Of a stretch of DNA of 64,000 bases, positions 1-10,014 are shown one piece after another; position 1 is the first letter of the stretch, and every line of letters starts with the position of its first letter. Where the stretch lies: assembly GCA_039583875.1 (NCBI GenBank), contig CM077163.1:231810646-231874645 (forward strand). Reading direction: 5' to 3'. This DNA comes from Platanthera guangdongensis. Lineage: Eukaryota; Streptophyta; Magnoliopsida; Asparagales; Orchidaceae. The position numbers and the translations under genes are program-made. Below the pieces are notes generated by a model. It was not told where the DNA came from and ran no database searches. It saw only the letters and a list, made by a program, of their open reading frames with translations.

Positions 1-211
1 AAGTAGTTTACCTCTTGTTTACTATACAAATATTTTAATAAGGCAAGGTGTAGCCCGCCATTGTCTACAACTTCTATGAGGTGTCCAGAAATGTAATTCA
101 TAACTACTATAACAAATGCACAAAAATTTGCTGCAACTACTAACCTTATAATGACATGAACCTCTCTTACGTTTCTTCTGCAACTCGGAGTTATCCATCC
201 TGGCAAGGGGA

Positions 212-556
212 TAAATTTTGTACGTGAATCAATTCACATATAGAGGTAGCTGCGCATGTCAAATTTTCATGCAAAAATACTGTCATTTTAAAGAAATAAT
301 TAACGAAATATTAATTTATGTATTTTTACGGTCATTTTAAGTACTCATATGTATATATTTTAAGAAAAATGATAAAAATACAGTTGTAATTAAGATGTTT
401 TTAAAAATTATTTTACAACTTTATTTTTGCATAATTTAAAGTTATAATTTAAAGTCCATTACAATTTACAATTGTAAATTATGTTGCAACTGTAATTTTG
501 CAAAGAAAAAGGTCCCGCATGTACCTCTACGTACGGATGATGTACAAAAAATTTGA
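212..556. mobile_element. MITE-like element A, copy 1, possible Mutator-type TSD
   Basis: An AT-rich non-coding element with imperfect inverted ends of about 40 bp. The left end reads ATAAATTTTGTACGTGAATC and the right end, on the other strand, contains AAATTTTTTGTAC, followed in both by an AGAGGTA block. It is flanked by a direct repeat CTGGCAAGGG, a 10-bp duplication of the size usual for Mutator-like elements. The right flank also continues as a degenerate direct copy of the left end, so boundaries are uncertain. Copies occur at 19,052-19,396 and, more diverged, near 61,382-61,701. Confidence 0.5.
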
Positions 557-628
557 GACCTGGCAAGGGAGTAAATTTTGCGTACGAGCAGTGCACCTGC
601 TTATTGTGTGGGGGGAAGGTGCGCCACC

Positions 629-960
629 GGCGATTGTTAACCGCAACCCGGTTTTGGCTATTCGCATCCCATTGTTAACCGCAACCCGAAAATATAACCG
701 CGACACATTTTTTTCTTGCCGCACCCCGATATTTTTTTGACGCACCCGAAAATATCCCCTACTGATGTGCATGAGACAGCTAATAGAGTAAGATGATGCG
801 AGAAAAATGCCGGAGACGGGAGCAGCTCGACGAAGATGAAGACAGAGTGCGGCTTCCGCGAAATGGGAGAGATTGGGTGCGAGTAAAGTTTTAGAAAAAA
901 GTTTTTTAAAATAAAAATGGGGTGCAGATAGTCATACGAGTTGTGCGGCTAACAATCGTC
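629..960. mobile_element. MITE-like element B, copy 1
   Basis: Inverted ends of roughly 40 bp: the left begins GGCGATTGTTAACCGCAACC and the right, reverse-complemented, begins GACGATTGTTAGCCGCACAA; both continue into a TATNCGCAYCCC-like block. The interior has repeated CCGCACCCCGA / CGCACCCGAAAATAT motifs and no coding potential. I cannot define a TSD, so the superfamily is unassigned. The equivalent in the second repeat copy is at 19,470-19,799. Confidence 0.45.
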
Positions 961-1627
961 TTAAAAAAACACTAATTGATGTGCGGCCCTGATGCATCCT
1001 CATGCACAAAGGTCCATATACGTTGTTCGCGCGAAAAAAATTCTCTGGCAAGGCGGCAACACTGCCCATGAAACATCAATATCTAAATCTTAGACTATAT
1101 TCTCAACAATGGATGCTATGATTTGCAGTTCTGCTAATTAAGTCCCGGTTCATGCGGTCATGACCGCTTGACCGGTGAAAATAAGTCCCCCCAAACGGAG
1201 CCTAAACCTACAAGCTAGCTCTCTAGCAGCATCACACAACCTTCTTTATTAAAGCCGCATGGCATGGGATGAGAGAGATGCAAAATTTTCTTTTCTGCAA
1301 AGAATAACTGAGCCATTCAAAAGAACAAAAAGAAGAAAATATTGACTCTAAATTTTGCATCATTTAATATAGGTTTTTTTTGGCAGGTTGTACTTTCAAA
1401 ATATAGGATTTTGACCTTTAGTATTTTGAAAGTTTAAAATTGACAATTTGCAATCCTTAAATACATTATATTTGACACTTTACACCTCATGCAAAAATTT
1501 CAGGGGTATTTTTGTCCCCTTCATCACCACAATTTGCTACTCGGTGTTGCTGGAACCATGAAGCAGTTTGCCGACAGAACAATGCTCCTCGATGTGGACG
1601 ACGTAGACATATTCATGTCAATCAGCC

Positions 1628-2693
1628 TCAAGCTTCTCGCCATGCAACAGCTCCTCGCCTCGCTCTCAAAACGGCAAGGCAAAATCGTACTCTTGTGACA
1701 AAGTTTTTGTGGTCACATATATCAGAATGTATTAACTCAAACAATTGTGTGCTTCTAAAAACCTGACTAAAAAGTGTTTTAGTTATCTTAGTATGAACAT
1801 AAATTTCACATTTATCAAAATTGATTGTTGTGTCTAAGGAAATATTGTAGGTTTTAGCTGGCAACAGTAGTCTTCTATAGTTCACGTATCTTAGTCTTAC
1901 ATGTAAATTCTTAAGATTTATTAGGTTTGAACTAACTTGATTTCTACTTCGTTTACTAGACTCAACCTATACATCTCATTTATGACATAAGCACAACCAA
2001 AATAATACGAGTTACTCTACCACCACTAATGTTAAACGACATACCAATATCGCATAACCGGCTAATTAAAACTAAATTAGCAGGTAATGTAAGTAAATTT
2101 AACATTCTTCAAAATTAAATGTGAACTAAAGAGGGTAACAAATCCACAGTCTTAGTCTGGAGTACCTGAGCAAAGTATCCATTTGCAATAGTCACGGTCT
2201 TGTCTACTGCAGTAACATCCTTTAGAAGCTTAGGATTGTTGCAGACGTGCCATGTAGCACATGAATCTAGTAACCACTCGGTACTGATCTTTTGTTTTCC
2301 AACTATGACAACAAAGTTGGCAAGCGAAGTCTGATAAAACATGTTTGCTTTGTTATCAGTATTTTGTGTGCTGGATTCACCTCTTTTAGGTTGCTTGCAC
2401 TCGGAAGCACAATGACCTCACTTATTGCAGTTGTAGCACTTGTCTTTGAATTTTTTGATTTTCTTGTTAGTGTCAGCAACTACGGGTGCATTGATGGACA
2501 GTTTAGTCTTCTAAAGCTTAGACTTTTGCATAGGATACGTAATCAGATTAACAACATAGTTATGCTTGCTTATCATCTCTAAGGCGTGTCTAGTTTGATT
2601 CTCGTCCTTAATGCAAATAAATCGCTTGATAACTTTAATACTGATCAGTGTCTTCTTCTGATAAAACGGTGTCAAATAAAAAATGGTTAACAT
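1628..2693 (-). pseudogene. Decayed copia gag-zinc knuckle / protease / pre-integrase fragment, copy 1
   Basis: Read on the minus strand this is the middle of a copia polyprotein. From the high end: a gag C-terminus, a CCHC knuckle (CYNCNK, stop, GHCASEC) near 2,380-2,440 broken by a TGA, a protease start with WLLDSCATWHVCNN near 2,230-2,290, and a pre-integrase/integrase start with CX2C-like residues and FELIHSDICD near 1,700-1,880. Frames are interrupted and RT/RNase H are missing. The TGA in the knuckle is shared with the copy at 26,216-26,960, so decay began before the two repeat copies separated. Family assignment rests on these motifs. Confidence 0.7.
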
Positions 2694-4557
2694 AATTTTT
2701 GTTTGTATTGACGAGATCTACAACTTTCATGCTAATCACTTTTCGATTCAAAGTCATCTTAATCCTCTAATCTAGTTTCCCGTGGATCCTCCGGTGGCCG
2801 CCGACGGTGATCCGGTGCTCGAAATCTTCAACGAAGCATAGATCCAGAAAGCTCTCATCGCGGGCTACGCGTGCGTAATAAGTTTTTTTTTCATTTCGTG
2901 AACTTCTAGCGTTAGGTCTTTTCGGCCCTAACCTCCGTTTTGGCCAAATCTCCGGAAGTTTCGCTTTCTCACGTCTTTGTTTGGACCGATCCGCGACGTG
3001 GAGTAATTCGAAGGACGGATTCGAGTAAAAATCGAGGCAAGTGGTGTTCCTCCCCTTGCTCACCTTGTTTATCTCCCTTGTTTTCCTTTAATTTTGATCT
3101 AAATGTTAAATGCGGTCTTTTGTCGTGGTCTTGGGTAACAGGTGGTCGTCTACGAAAAATCTTGAGTGGAATTTTTCTTTTCGTCAATTCGTCCATTGTC
3201 GTGTCTTTTGATTTGATTGTCCATTTCCTCGTGTGACCCTTGCAATTACGTCAGGTAGTTCAAATCGTTGTGTGACCTTTGAAATTTTGTCGGATGCGTT
3301 AACGTTTTAGTCAGAATTTGTTATTGACCGTATAACATGGAAGTTATGATGAAACTCTTATAATATAATGAATATAAAATATTTATTGGGTTGTGAGCGT
3401 TGGGGTAAATCCCTCGGCACAGTGCCTTGGTTGTTGGACTATGCGTGTTGGGGTAAATCTCTCGGTATAGTACATTGTTTGTTGGGTTTGTGCGCGTTGT
3501 GGACCTTTTTTCACGGCACAGTACACCTTTTTTTGTTGTGGGTTATACACCCAGGCTTGCCCGGGGTTATGATCCCTTTTCTTGAGCTGATCAGTCTCAT
3601 TTGAAAATATGAATTTGAATATAATTTGAATATGAAATTTGTTGAGATATCTATATATGTATATACAACTCCCTTAGCTCTTGCTTTGAGTTAGCTTGAC
3701 TTATACTGCATAGCTAGTTCTTTGTTCTGCTTTCTGTTGATTTGTACTGACTTTTGTTGCTAGCTTGTCTGGTGATTCCGACCTACTTGGAGGTTTGTCA
3801 GGTTCTTTTACTTCTTTCTGCACAACTTGTATCTTGCTTCTGAGATGCTCTTCTTTTGAATGCCTCAGGTTTAGAGTAGTAGTAAGTTTGGCTGGTTGAG
3901 TTCGTAGTTTCAGGGCCGCAACTAGTTGTTGTCGTTTGTTTCGCCTCCCGTTTGTGAGTTAGTTACCTTTTGTATCAGATTAGATTGATTTCCTATGGGT
4001 TCGTGTTAGTTTGTTGACGCTCATAGTGTTAGCTACTTGTTAGTTGTACTACTGTTACTTATTGTTACTTTTATACTTGCTCTTCGAGAAGGTTTTATGT
4101 TAAGGTGCATGTTAGTTACTTTTAAGTATAAAAAGCTGCATTATGACATGAATACATAGTATTTCTTTCTTTACTAATAAACTCATTAATTTAAGCGCTA
4201 TGAAATTGTTTTCCTACTTATGCTAAATTTAGAAGTCTTAACACTGTTGTACACCTTGTATCGCCTTCATTCTCACTTAGGATAACAAATGTATCGAGCT
4301 TAATAATTTTCCGCTGTGTAAATCTATACTTTCTCACGCGTGCACTAGTTGATCCAGCAGACCAAGGGACACGGTCAATAAACCTAATAATATAACTATG
4401 TTTTAAAACATAATACATAAGTCTATTTTTTTTATAAAAATAAATGAAAGGACATGGTTGTCTGAACGTCTGTAGTTGTTTCCTGCACGGCGTGACATCA
4501 CGATCGCGTATTTTTTCTCACTCTTATAGTATTTTAATACTGAGAAAATGCGGGTTG
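2666..4557. other. Unclassified non-coding stretch
   Basis: I recognise no gene here. A short piece at about 2,690-2,765 (ATCTACAACTTTCATGCTAA) resembles the arm of the hairpin at 10,015-10,397. From 2,770 to about 3,350 the sequence is GC-richer and looks like an LTR or leader. 3,377-3,590 is a short tandem repeat. 4,490-4,556 has a small inverted repeat (GCGTATTTTTTCTCA ... TGAGAAAATGCG). The whole could be a worn gypsy solo LTR, but I found no paired ends. Confidence 0.5.
3377..3590. repeat. Three-copy tandem repeat, about 67 bp unit
   Basis: The phrase GTTGGGGTAAATCYCTCGG followed by CAGTRC and a TTGTTGG run occurs twice in good form (from about 3,399 and 3,448) and a third time degenerately (CACGGCACAGTACACC near 3,511). 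It encodes nothing convincing. Confidence 0.55.
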
Positions 4558-5415
4558 TGACATCACCCATCCTAGAACTACTCTCATCCGAGCATGCTTA
4601 ACTATAAAGTTCTTTTACTTCTCATCAATAATTGAGTTGTTATAAAAAGTGCACTTTTTATTATAATGTATTTAGCTGATCTAACAGAACAATGTCACGG
4701 CTCCGCTTTAGGCGATGTTATCGGGTTGCAGCCCAAGCAGCCCAACCCATCTCCAGCCCACTGCCGGGTTGTTGGTGGTCACAACCTCCCTTTGATGAGT
4801 GAACTCGATAGTTAAGTTGGGATATACGGGGACTTCCCAGGAGGTCACACATCCCAGTACGACTCGCGCCCAAACATTCTCAATTGGTGATGAGAAGTGA
4901 TGTCCCCATTGGTGCAGGTCAATTGGTGATGAGAAATGAAGGACCTTAATAGTTAAGCGTGTTTGGGCGAGAGTAGTACTGACATGGGTGACCTCCTGGG
5001 AACTCCTTGTACTGCCCAACTTGACTATCAGGTTCACTCATCGAAGGGAGGTTGTGGCCACCAACAACCCGCCAGTAGGTTGGAGAGGGATTGGGGTGCT
5101 TGACCTGCAACCCGGTAACGTCGCTTAAAGCATAGTTGTGGCGTTGTCACGTTGAATCGGCTAGAGTCGTTACAATAAAGTTAAGGAACTTAATAGTTAC
5201 ACGTGCTCGAATGAGAGTAGTACCGGGATGGGTAACCTCCTGGGAAGTCCCCGTAGAGGCGCTTAACTAGATTACTTCTCATCAAAGAGAGGCTGTGACC
5301 ACCAAGAATCTGACAGTGAGCTGTAGATGGGTTGGGGTGCTTGGGATTCAGCCCGGTAACGACGCCTAGAGCGGAGCTGTGGCGTTGTCATGTTGGATTG
5401 GTTATGGTCATTATA
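4558..5415. repeat. Cluster of 5S rRNA-derived units (Cassandra-like), mixed orientation
   Basis: Four units carry the 3' half of plant 5S rRNA, including the internal promoter blocks (AGTTAAGCGTGYTTGGGCGA, GATGGGTGACCTCCTGGGAA). Cores: 4,558-4,610 (reverse, truncated), 4,828-4,878 (reverse), 4,951-5,005 (forward) and 5,194-5,250 (forward). The unit starting TGTATTTAGCTGAT at 4,667 and the unit ending GTCGTTACA at 5,174 are inverted copies of each other. Junctions carry the palindrome AAAAAGTGCACTTTTT. Cassandra TRIM retrotransposons are the known plant elements with 5S-like sequence in LTRs; here units are head-to-head rather than an ordinary LTR pair. They are not functional 5S genes, as the 5' half is absent. 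Confidence 0.8.
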
Positions 5416-5433
5416 ATAAAAAGTGCATTTTTT

Positions 5434-6166
5434 TGTAACGGCCTCCCCATCAAATAGCTCGAAAGGACGGTTGTCGGCACCCCCAAGACCACACTCAAAA
5501 GAGTTCAGGCTCAAATAGTCTGCATACCACGCACCCCAACCCATCTACATATATCCACCGATAGGTTGTTGGAGGCTGCAGCCTCCCTTCGATGAGAAAT
5601 GATCCAGTTAAGCGCCCCTACGGGGACTTCCCAGGAGGTCACCCATCCCGAAACTACTCTCATCCGAGCACGTTTAACTATAAAGTTCTTTCACTTTTCA
5701 TCACCAATTGAGTTAGTTATGTGTAGAAGCGAACCTTCTCTAAAAAAGGACGGACAATGTCTATTGATGAATCTGTTCTAGCCTGATTAATTTACGCCAA
5801 CTATCCACTCTTTCTTTCTATTCTTCGGTTGTGACTTCAGTTCATGATATGGTATGCTTTAATAGATGAATCGGTGAACTCAGATTCTTTATCCAGAAGT
5901 GAGAAAACATTATAGTTAATTGTGCTCGGATGAGAGTAGTTCCGGGATGTGTGACCTCCTGGGAAGTCACCGTATAAGCGCTTAACTAGATCACTTCTCA
6001 TCGAAGGGAGACTGCGACCTCCAACAACCTGCCGGTGGATGGAGAGGGGTTGAGGTGCATGGTCTGCAGACATTGTTGAGGCTGAACCCTTTCGAGCGTG
6101 ATGCTGGGGGTGTTGGGGGGTGCTGTCGGTCGTCTTTTTGAGCTCTGTGTTGGGGAGGTCGTTATA
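5434..6166. repeat. Inverted pair of 5S-derived units, type A ends
   Basis: The left unit starts TGTAACGGCCTCCCC (5,434) with its 5S-like core reversed at 5,622-5,680. The right unit has a forward core at 5,911-5,967 and ends GGGGAGGTCGTTATA at 6,166. The outer 250 bp of each arm are inverted copies (CTCGAAAGGACGG on one side, CCGTCGT...TTTGAGCTCTGTG on the other). A spacer of about 190 bp (5,715-5,905) separates them and shows nothing recognisable. The same inverted arrangement, with almost no spacer, recurs at 58,370-58,906. Confidence 0.75.
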
Positions 6167-6290
6167 AAAGTGGTTCCCCAAAATTGAAAATGGGTACGTC
6201 CACTGTGCAGACAAAGAATTTGATTTTCTTTCTCAAACATACAATACAGCTATAAATGAGGGAAAAATTAACTGAGAGATTGTTGGTAAT
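6167..6290. other. Short non-coding flank ending in TSD GTAAT
   Basis: No gene. The last five bases (6,286-6,290) are the left target-site duplication of the adjacent gag-only element; the partner is 9,637-9,641. Confidence 0.7.
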
Positions 6291-7132
6291 TGTTGTAAAT
6301 CCGGTACAATTCGCAGGCACAACTATAATAATATTGCAGTAACAAGAACACAAAACGACCACAAATTTATTATAATGAAAATATAAATCAAATACAGGGG
6401 AAAAATAGACCGTCCGGTGAAACGCACGCGGATGCGCCAGACGCGCACAATCCGCAAGAAAGTAGTAGATCTGGACTGCAATCCGCCTTGCGGACGCACA
6501 AGGTTCACCGAACCTTCAACGTCAATCTCTGACGTTCAACCGCAACCACCGCCACCACCGGAGAACAACGCCACCACCGGGGAGAAACCTCCGTCGAGGC
6601 TAACTGCACACGCGCACGCCGTCGACACCGCTTCTCTCCACTGCAACGCCGGCGAGCAACTCCAACCGAGCCCGGCAACAACTCTCTCAACGCCGGCGGT
6701 TAACTCCTCCAAGATCGGCGACGAACACCCTCGGCCACGACCGCTCCGAGTGCACGAACGAGAGAGAAAGAGAGGAGAGAGGCGGAGGACTCTTCCAAGA
6801 GGGCTGCTCCTCTTCCTTGCCCGGCTACAGGAGGCATGCGGTTCTTCCCCCAAAAGCTACAGGCGGCTCCCCAAACAAAAGGTACATGCGGCTCCCTCTT
6901 ACAAATGGTACAACCAGCCTCAATATCTTCACACGGTGGGGATTTTACCATAGATGAAAGGTTAAAACAAGGAAATAAATGATTCCTTATCTCCAATTTT
7001 GGCTACCCACCAAAATCCCAAACAGGAAAGATATTATTCCATTTAACCACTGATTTTGGTAACTCTGTAGAAGGAAAAACCAAACAATCCAAAAACCGGA
7101 TCCAGTACGATCTGATCCGAAACAAACCAACA
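6291..7132 (-). repeat. 3' LTR of the gag-only copia element
   Basis: 842 bp, TGTTGTAAAT to ACCAACA on the plus strand, same length and, as far as I can read, same sequence as 8,795-9,636. In element orientation this is the downstream LTR. A 178-codon plus-strand open frame inside it recurs unchanged in the other LTR and has no recognisable domain. A weak polypurine-like stretch (CCAAGGTGGTGAT on the minus strand) abuts it at 7,133-7,145. Confidence 0.92.
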
Positions 7133-7179
7133 ATCACCACCTTGGTTCGGGATCCGGAGCCACCACCTGCACAAAGCAC

Positions 7180-7265
7180 CATCTGCACTAGGCATCAACT
7201 GCGCGAAGCAAAACTGCACGTGGCACAATCTGCACGAAGCACCAGTCTGCACGAAGCACCACCTC
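7180..7265 (-). repeat. Short degenerate tandem repeat near the 3' end of the gag-only element
   Basis: On the minus strand the phrase TGGTGCTTCGTGCAG and variants (GTGCCACGTGCAG, TTGCTTCGCGCAG, GGTGCTTTGTGCAG) repeat four to five times at 15-17 bp spacing, between the gag stop codon and the 3' LTR. It is non-coding. Confidence 0.5.
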
Positions 7266-7318
7266 AAGGACCTGAGGCGTCAGCCGACCTGCTCCAGTCG
7301 ACTCATCCCTGCTCGGGC

Positions 7319-8641
7319 TCAACATCCGAATGTCGACGCAACTGGATCGCTAAATCTGACTCGCCTAGTCAGACTACCAGAAGGGCGATCCCCTGCACCA
7401 CCTCGACCATCAACTCTGTCAGCCGCAGAAATCATGGGCACACCACCTCGCATCGTGGTCCCCATCAGCCGGTAAAGACTACCGCACTGCATAGCTCGCA
7501 TGAGCACGGTGCGTCCTCGCGTCACCGTCAGAACTCCACCTCTCGCCGCAAAACTGCATCCTCTGGAGTCTAGTCTGCCCAGCGATATCAAATTCCTGCG
7601 CAGCTTGGGTACCAGATGTACCCGCTCAAGCCTACGCACCGCTCCATCATGCATCCTGATGTCCACTGTCCCTGTCCCCGTGACCTCACATGCTGAGCCG
7701 TCACCCAGAAAGACCGACCCAGTCGTCACCTCCAGTGAACTGAACATCCCTGCATCCGAGCAAATGTGTTGCGAAGCACCAGAATCTAATACCCAGCTAT
7801 CAGAGTCACATGGACTCTCAGTGATGAGGAGAGACACATCACTATCATCTGCCGTAGCTACCGCCGCCTTGCCCGCACCCTGGACGTCCCCAGAAATATG
7901 CACACGCTGCGGACAATTTCTCCTGATATGGCCACTCTGCCTGCAATGGTAGCACGTCACTGCCTTTCTCGATGCGGATCTGACTCGTGCACTTCCAGAT
8001 CCCTTCTCGAACTGCCTCCCTCGTCGTCCTCCTACTGCCAAAGCATGCTCACCCTCAGGAGCGGGGTCTGACAGCATCTGACTGGACAGTAACGCAGACG
8101 TGATCTGCTCCACGTCTACTGTATCCTTCCCATACAGCAGGGTGGTCTGCATGTGCTTATACGACGCCGGGAGCGAGGTAAGAAGCAATAAGGCCTTATC
8201 TTCTTCCTCCACCTTCACACCAACCACATGCAGTTGGCTCAGAAGTCCATTAAACATGTTGAAGTGTTCCTGCAGGTTACCACCTTCCTGCATCTTCAGG
8301 CCGTACAATTTTTGCTTCAGTAACAGCCTCGTGGTCAACGACTTGCTCATATAGAGTCCCTCCAGCTTCTCCCACAACGTGACAGCTGACTCTTCAATAC
8401 CAATGTTGAACAGCACCTTGTCGTCGACGCACATCCTGATAGCGCTAGTGGCACGCTCATCCATCTCTGTCCACTCAGAATCCTTCACCGGAGCGGGCAA
8501 AGTATCACGCCCCCGCAGAACTTGGATCAACCCCTGCTCAACCAGCATATCCTTGACCCGAATTTGCCATAGGCGAAAGTTCCCGCTGCCGTCAAATTTC
8601 TCCACCGAATACCTGGCCAACACGGTGTTCTTCGCTGCCAT
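7319..8641 (-). CDS. Copia Gag-protease polyprotein, intact, 440 residues
   Basis: The product would form the virus-like particle and mature itself. A UBN2/Gag-like region with the LWEKLEGLYMSKSL and LLLTSLPASYKHM motifs spans about residues 60-195. A CCHC zinc knuckle (CYHCRQSGHIRRNC, residues 230-243) binds RNA. An aspartic protease start with WVLDSGASQHICSD lies at about residues 283-295, its catalytic Asp-Ser-Gly at 286-288. It continues into the beginning of the pre-integrase domain (NLISLGRLDSRG) and stops there. The ATG at 8,641 follows a short leader of about 150 bp after the primer-binding site. There are no internal stops or frameshifts. Ordinary copia polyproteins are about 1,300 residues, so this is an internal-deletion derivative that kept an open gag frame. 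Confidence 0.9.
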   Translation of the reverse strand: MAAKNTVLARYSVEKFDGSGNFRLWQIRVKDMLVEQGLIQVLRGRDTLPAPVKDSEWTEMDERATSAIRMCVDDKVLFNIGIEESAVTLWEKLEGLYMSKSLTTRLLLKQKLYGLKMQEGGNLQEHFNMFNGLLSQLHVVGVKVEEEDKALLLLTSLPASYKHMQTTLLYGKDTVDVEQITSALLSSQMLSDPAPEGEHALAVGGRRGRQFEKGSGSARVRSASRKAVTCYHCRQSGHIRRNCPQRVHISGDVQGAGKAAVATADDSDVSLLITESPCDSDSWVLDSGASQHICSDAGMFSSLEVTTGSVFLGDGSACEVTGTGTVDIRMHDGAVRRLERVHLVPKLRRNLISLGRLDSRGCSFAARGGVLTVTRGRTVLMRAMQCGSLYRLMGTTMRGGVPMISAADRVDGRGGAGDRPSGSLTRRVRFSDPVASTFGC

Positions 8642-8779
8642 AGCTGCCTGCAGTACCTCTAGATGATCTGATTAATTCACGGATCAGATCTGGGAAGATA
8701 GGGAGCGGACCGATGTCGTCACCTACCGTTGACCCAAACCCAAAACCGGAACGTCCAATCAGTCACCTACACGGAACCT

Positions 8780-8792
8780 GGCTCTGATACCA
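8780..8792 (-). other. Primer-binding site (initiator tRNA-Met) of the gag-only element
   Basis: On the minus strand TGGTATCAGAGCC lies two bases inside the LTR at 8,795. This matches the complement of the 3' end of plant initiator tRNA-Met, the usual copia primer, so replication signals look intact. Confidence 0.9.
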
Positions 8793-8794
8793 CT

Positions 8795-9636
8795 TGTTGT
8801 AAATCCGGTACAATTCGCAGGCACAACTATAATAATATTGCAGTAACAAGAACACAAAACGACCACAAATTTATTATAATGAAAATATAAATCAAATACA
8901 GGGGAAAAATAGACCGTCCGGTGAAACGCACGCGGATGCGCCAGACGCGCACAATCCGCAAGAAAGTAGTAGATCTGGACTGCAATCCGCCTTGCGGACG
9001 CACAAGGTTCACCGAACCTTCAACGTCAATCTCTGACGTTCAACCGCAACCACCGCCACCACCGGAGAACAACGCCACCACCGGGGAGAAACCTCCGTCG
9101 AGGCTAACTGCACACGCGCACGCCGTCGACACCGCTTCTCTCCACTGCAACGCCGGCGAGCAACTCCAACCGAGCCCGGCAACAACTCTCTCAACGCCGG
9201 CGGTTAACTCCTCCAAGATCGGCGACGAACACCCTCGGCCACGACCGCTCCGAGTGCACGAACGAGAGAGAAAGAGAGGAGAGAGGCGGAGGACTCTTCC
9301 AAGAGGGCTGCTCCTCTTCCTTGCCCGGCTACAGGAGGCATGCGGTTCTTCCCCCAAAAGCTACAGGCGGCTCCCCAAACAAAAGGTACATGCGGCTCCC
9401 TCTTACAAATGGTACAACCAGCCTCAATATCTTCACACGGTGGGGATTTTACCATAGATGAAAGGTTAAAACAAGGAAATAAATGATTCCTTATCTCCAA
9501 TTTTGGCTACCCACCAAAATCCCAAACAGGAAAGATATTATTCCATTTAACCACTGATTTTGGTAACTCTGTAGAAGGAAAAACCAAACAATCCAAAAAC
9601 CGGATCCAGTACGATCTGATCCGAAACAAACCAACA
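8795..9636 (-). repeat. 5' LTR of the gag-only copia element
   Basis: 842 bp, upstream LTR in element orientation, followed by TSD GTAAT at 9,637-9,641. Sequence appears identical to the other LTR. Confidence 0.92.
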
Positions 9637-9641
9637 GTAAT

Positions 9642-10014
9642 CTCATTCCTCGAAGATTTGGCCGTACACGTTGCAACGAGAGAGAAACCCAGCGGCAAGA
9701 GAGGAGCCGTCAACGAAGGCCGAGCACGCCGCAGCAATAGGAAGACCCAACAACAATAGAACCCGGAACTACATCAATAGAAAGACCTGGCGGCAAGAGA
9801 ACTCGATACTGTTCTCTACCGAAATGGCCAAGGTTGGCCGACCTGCACCTCTTTTCCCTAAGATGTCTGAATTCGTTGCCTGCATGGGAAGAATCCGGCA
9901 CCCCCTTAAATAGGCCGGTGGAAACCCCGTATAGGAGGAGGGTCTGCTGCCAATTAAGGCAGGAGGATTAATTTCCCTCCATTATGGAGAGTTGGGGAAT
10001 ACCAAACTTGGAGG
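9642..10014. other. Unclassified flank, possible LTR fragment
   Basis: No gene recognised. A minus-strand TATA-like block (CCTATTTAAGG) lies near 9,905-9,916 in a moderately GC-rich context, which is compatible with a piece of an older LTR. The stretch ends where the hairpin arm begins. Confidence 0.35.

Larger units (their letters stand above)
1..2665. repeat. Composite old repeat, copy 1 (left-truncated by window edge)
   Basis: This stretch is near-identical in order and content to 11,979-27,188 once two younger retrotransposons are removed from the latter. Alignment holds from the first bases to the shared text ending CTTCTTCTGATA, after which the copies diverge. It carries two MITE-like elements and a decayed minus-strand copia gag/protease/pre-integrase region. 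Small indels distinguish the copies; for example about 65 bp near 1,140-1,205 is absent from copy 2. It could be one large element or a segmental duplication; the true left end lies outside the window. Confidence 0.8.
6291..9636 (-). mobile_element. Non-autonomous copia element with gag-protease only (TR-GAG type)
   Basis: A complete element on the minus strand: two 842-bp LTRs (TG...CA), TSD GTAAT on both sides, a primer-binding site against the right LTR, and one intact ORF. The internal region is only 1,662 bp and holds no integrase, reverse transcriptase or RNase H. Elements with LTRs and just a gag ORF are known in plants as TR-GAGs and must borrow pol in trans. I saw no difference between the LTRs, which suggests a very recent insertion. 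Confidence 0.92.

Noticed and set aside
4951..5005. Functional 5S rRNA gene
   Set aside because: Only the 3' half with the internal promoter is present and units are embedded in inverted repeats; the 5' half and a T-run terminator are missing.
6417..6953. 178-codon plus-strand frame, repeated at 8,921-9,457
   Set aside because: It lies wholly inside both LTRs of the gag-only element on the strand opposite to its ORF; identity simply reflects identical LTRs.
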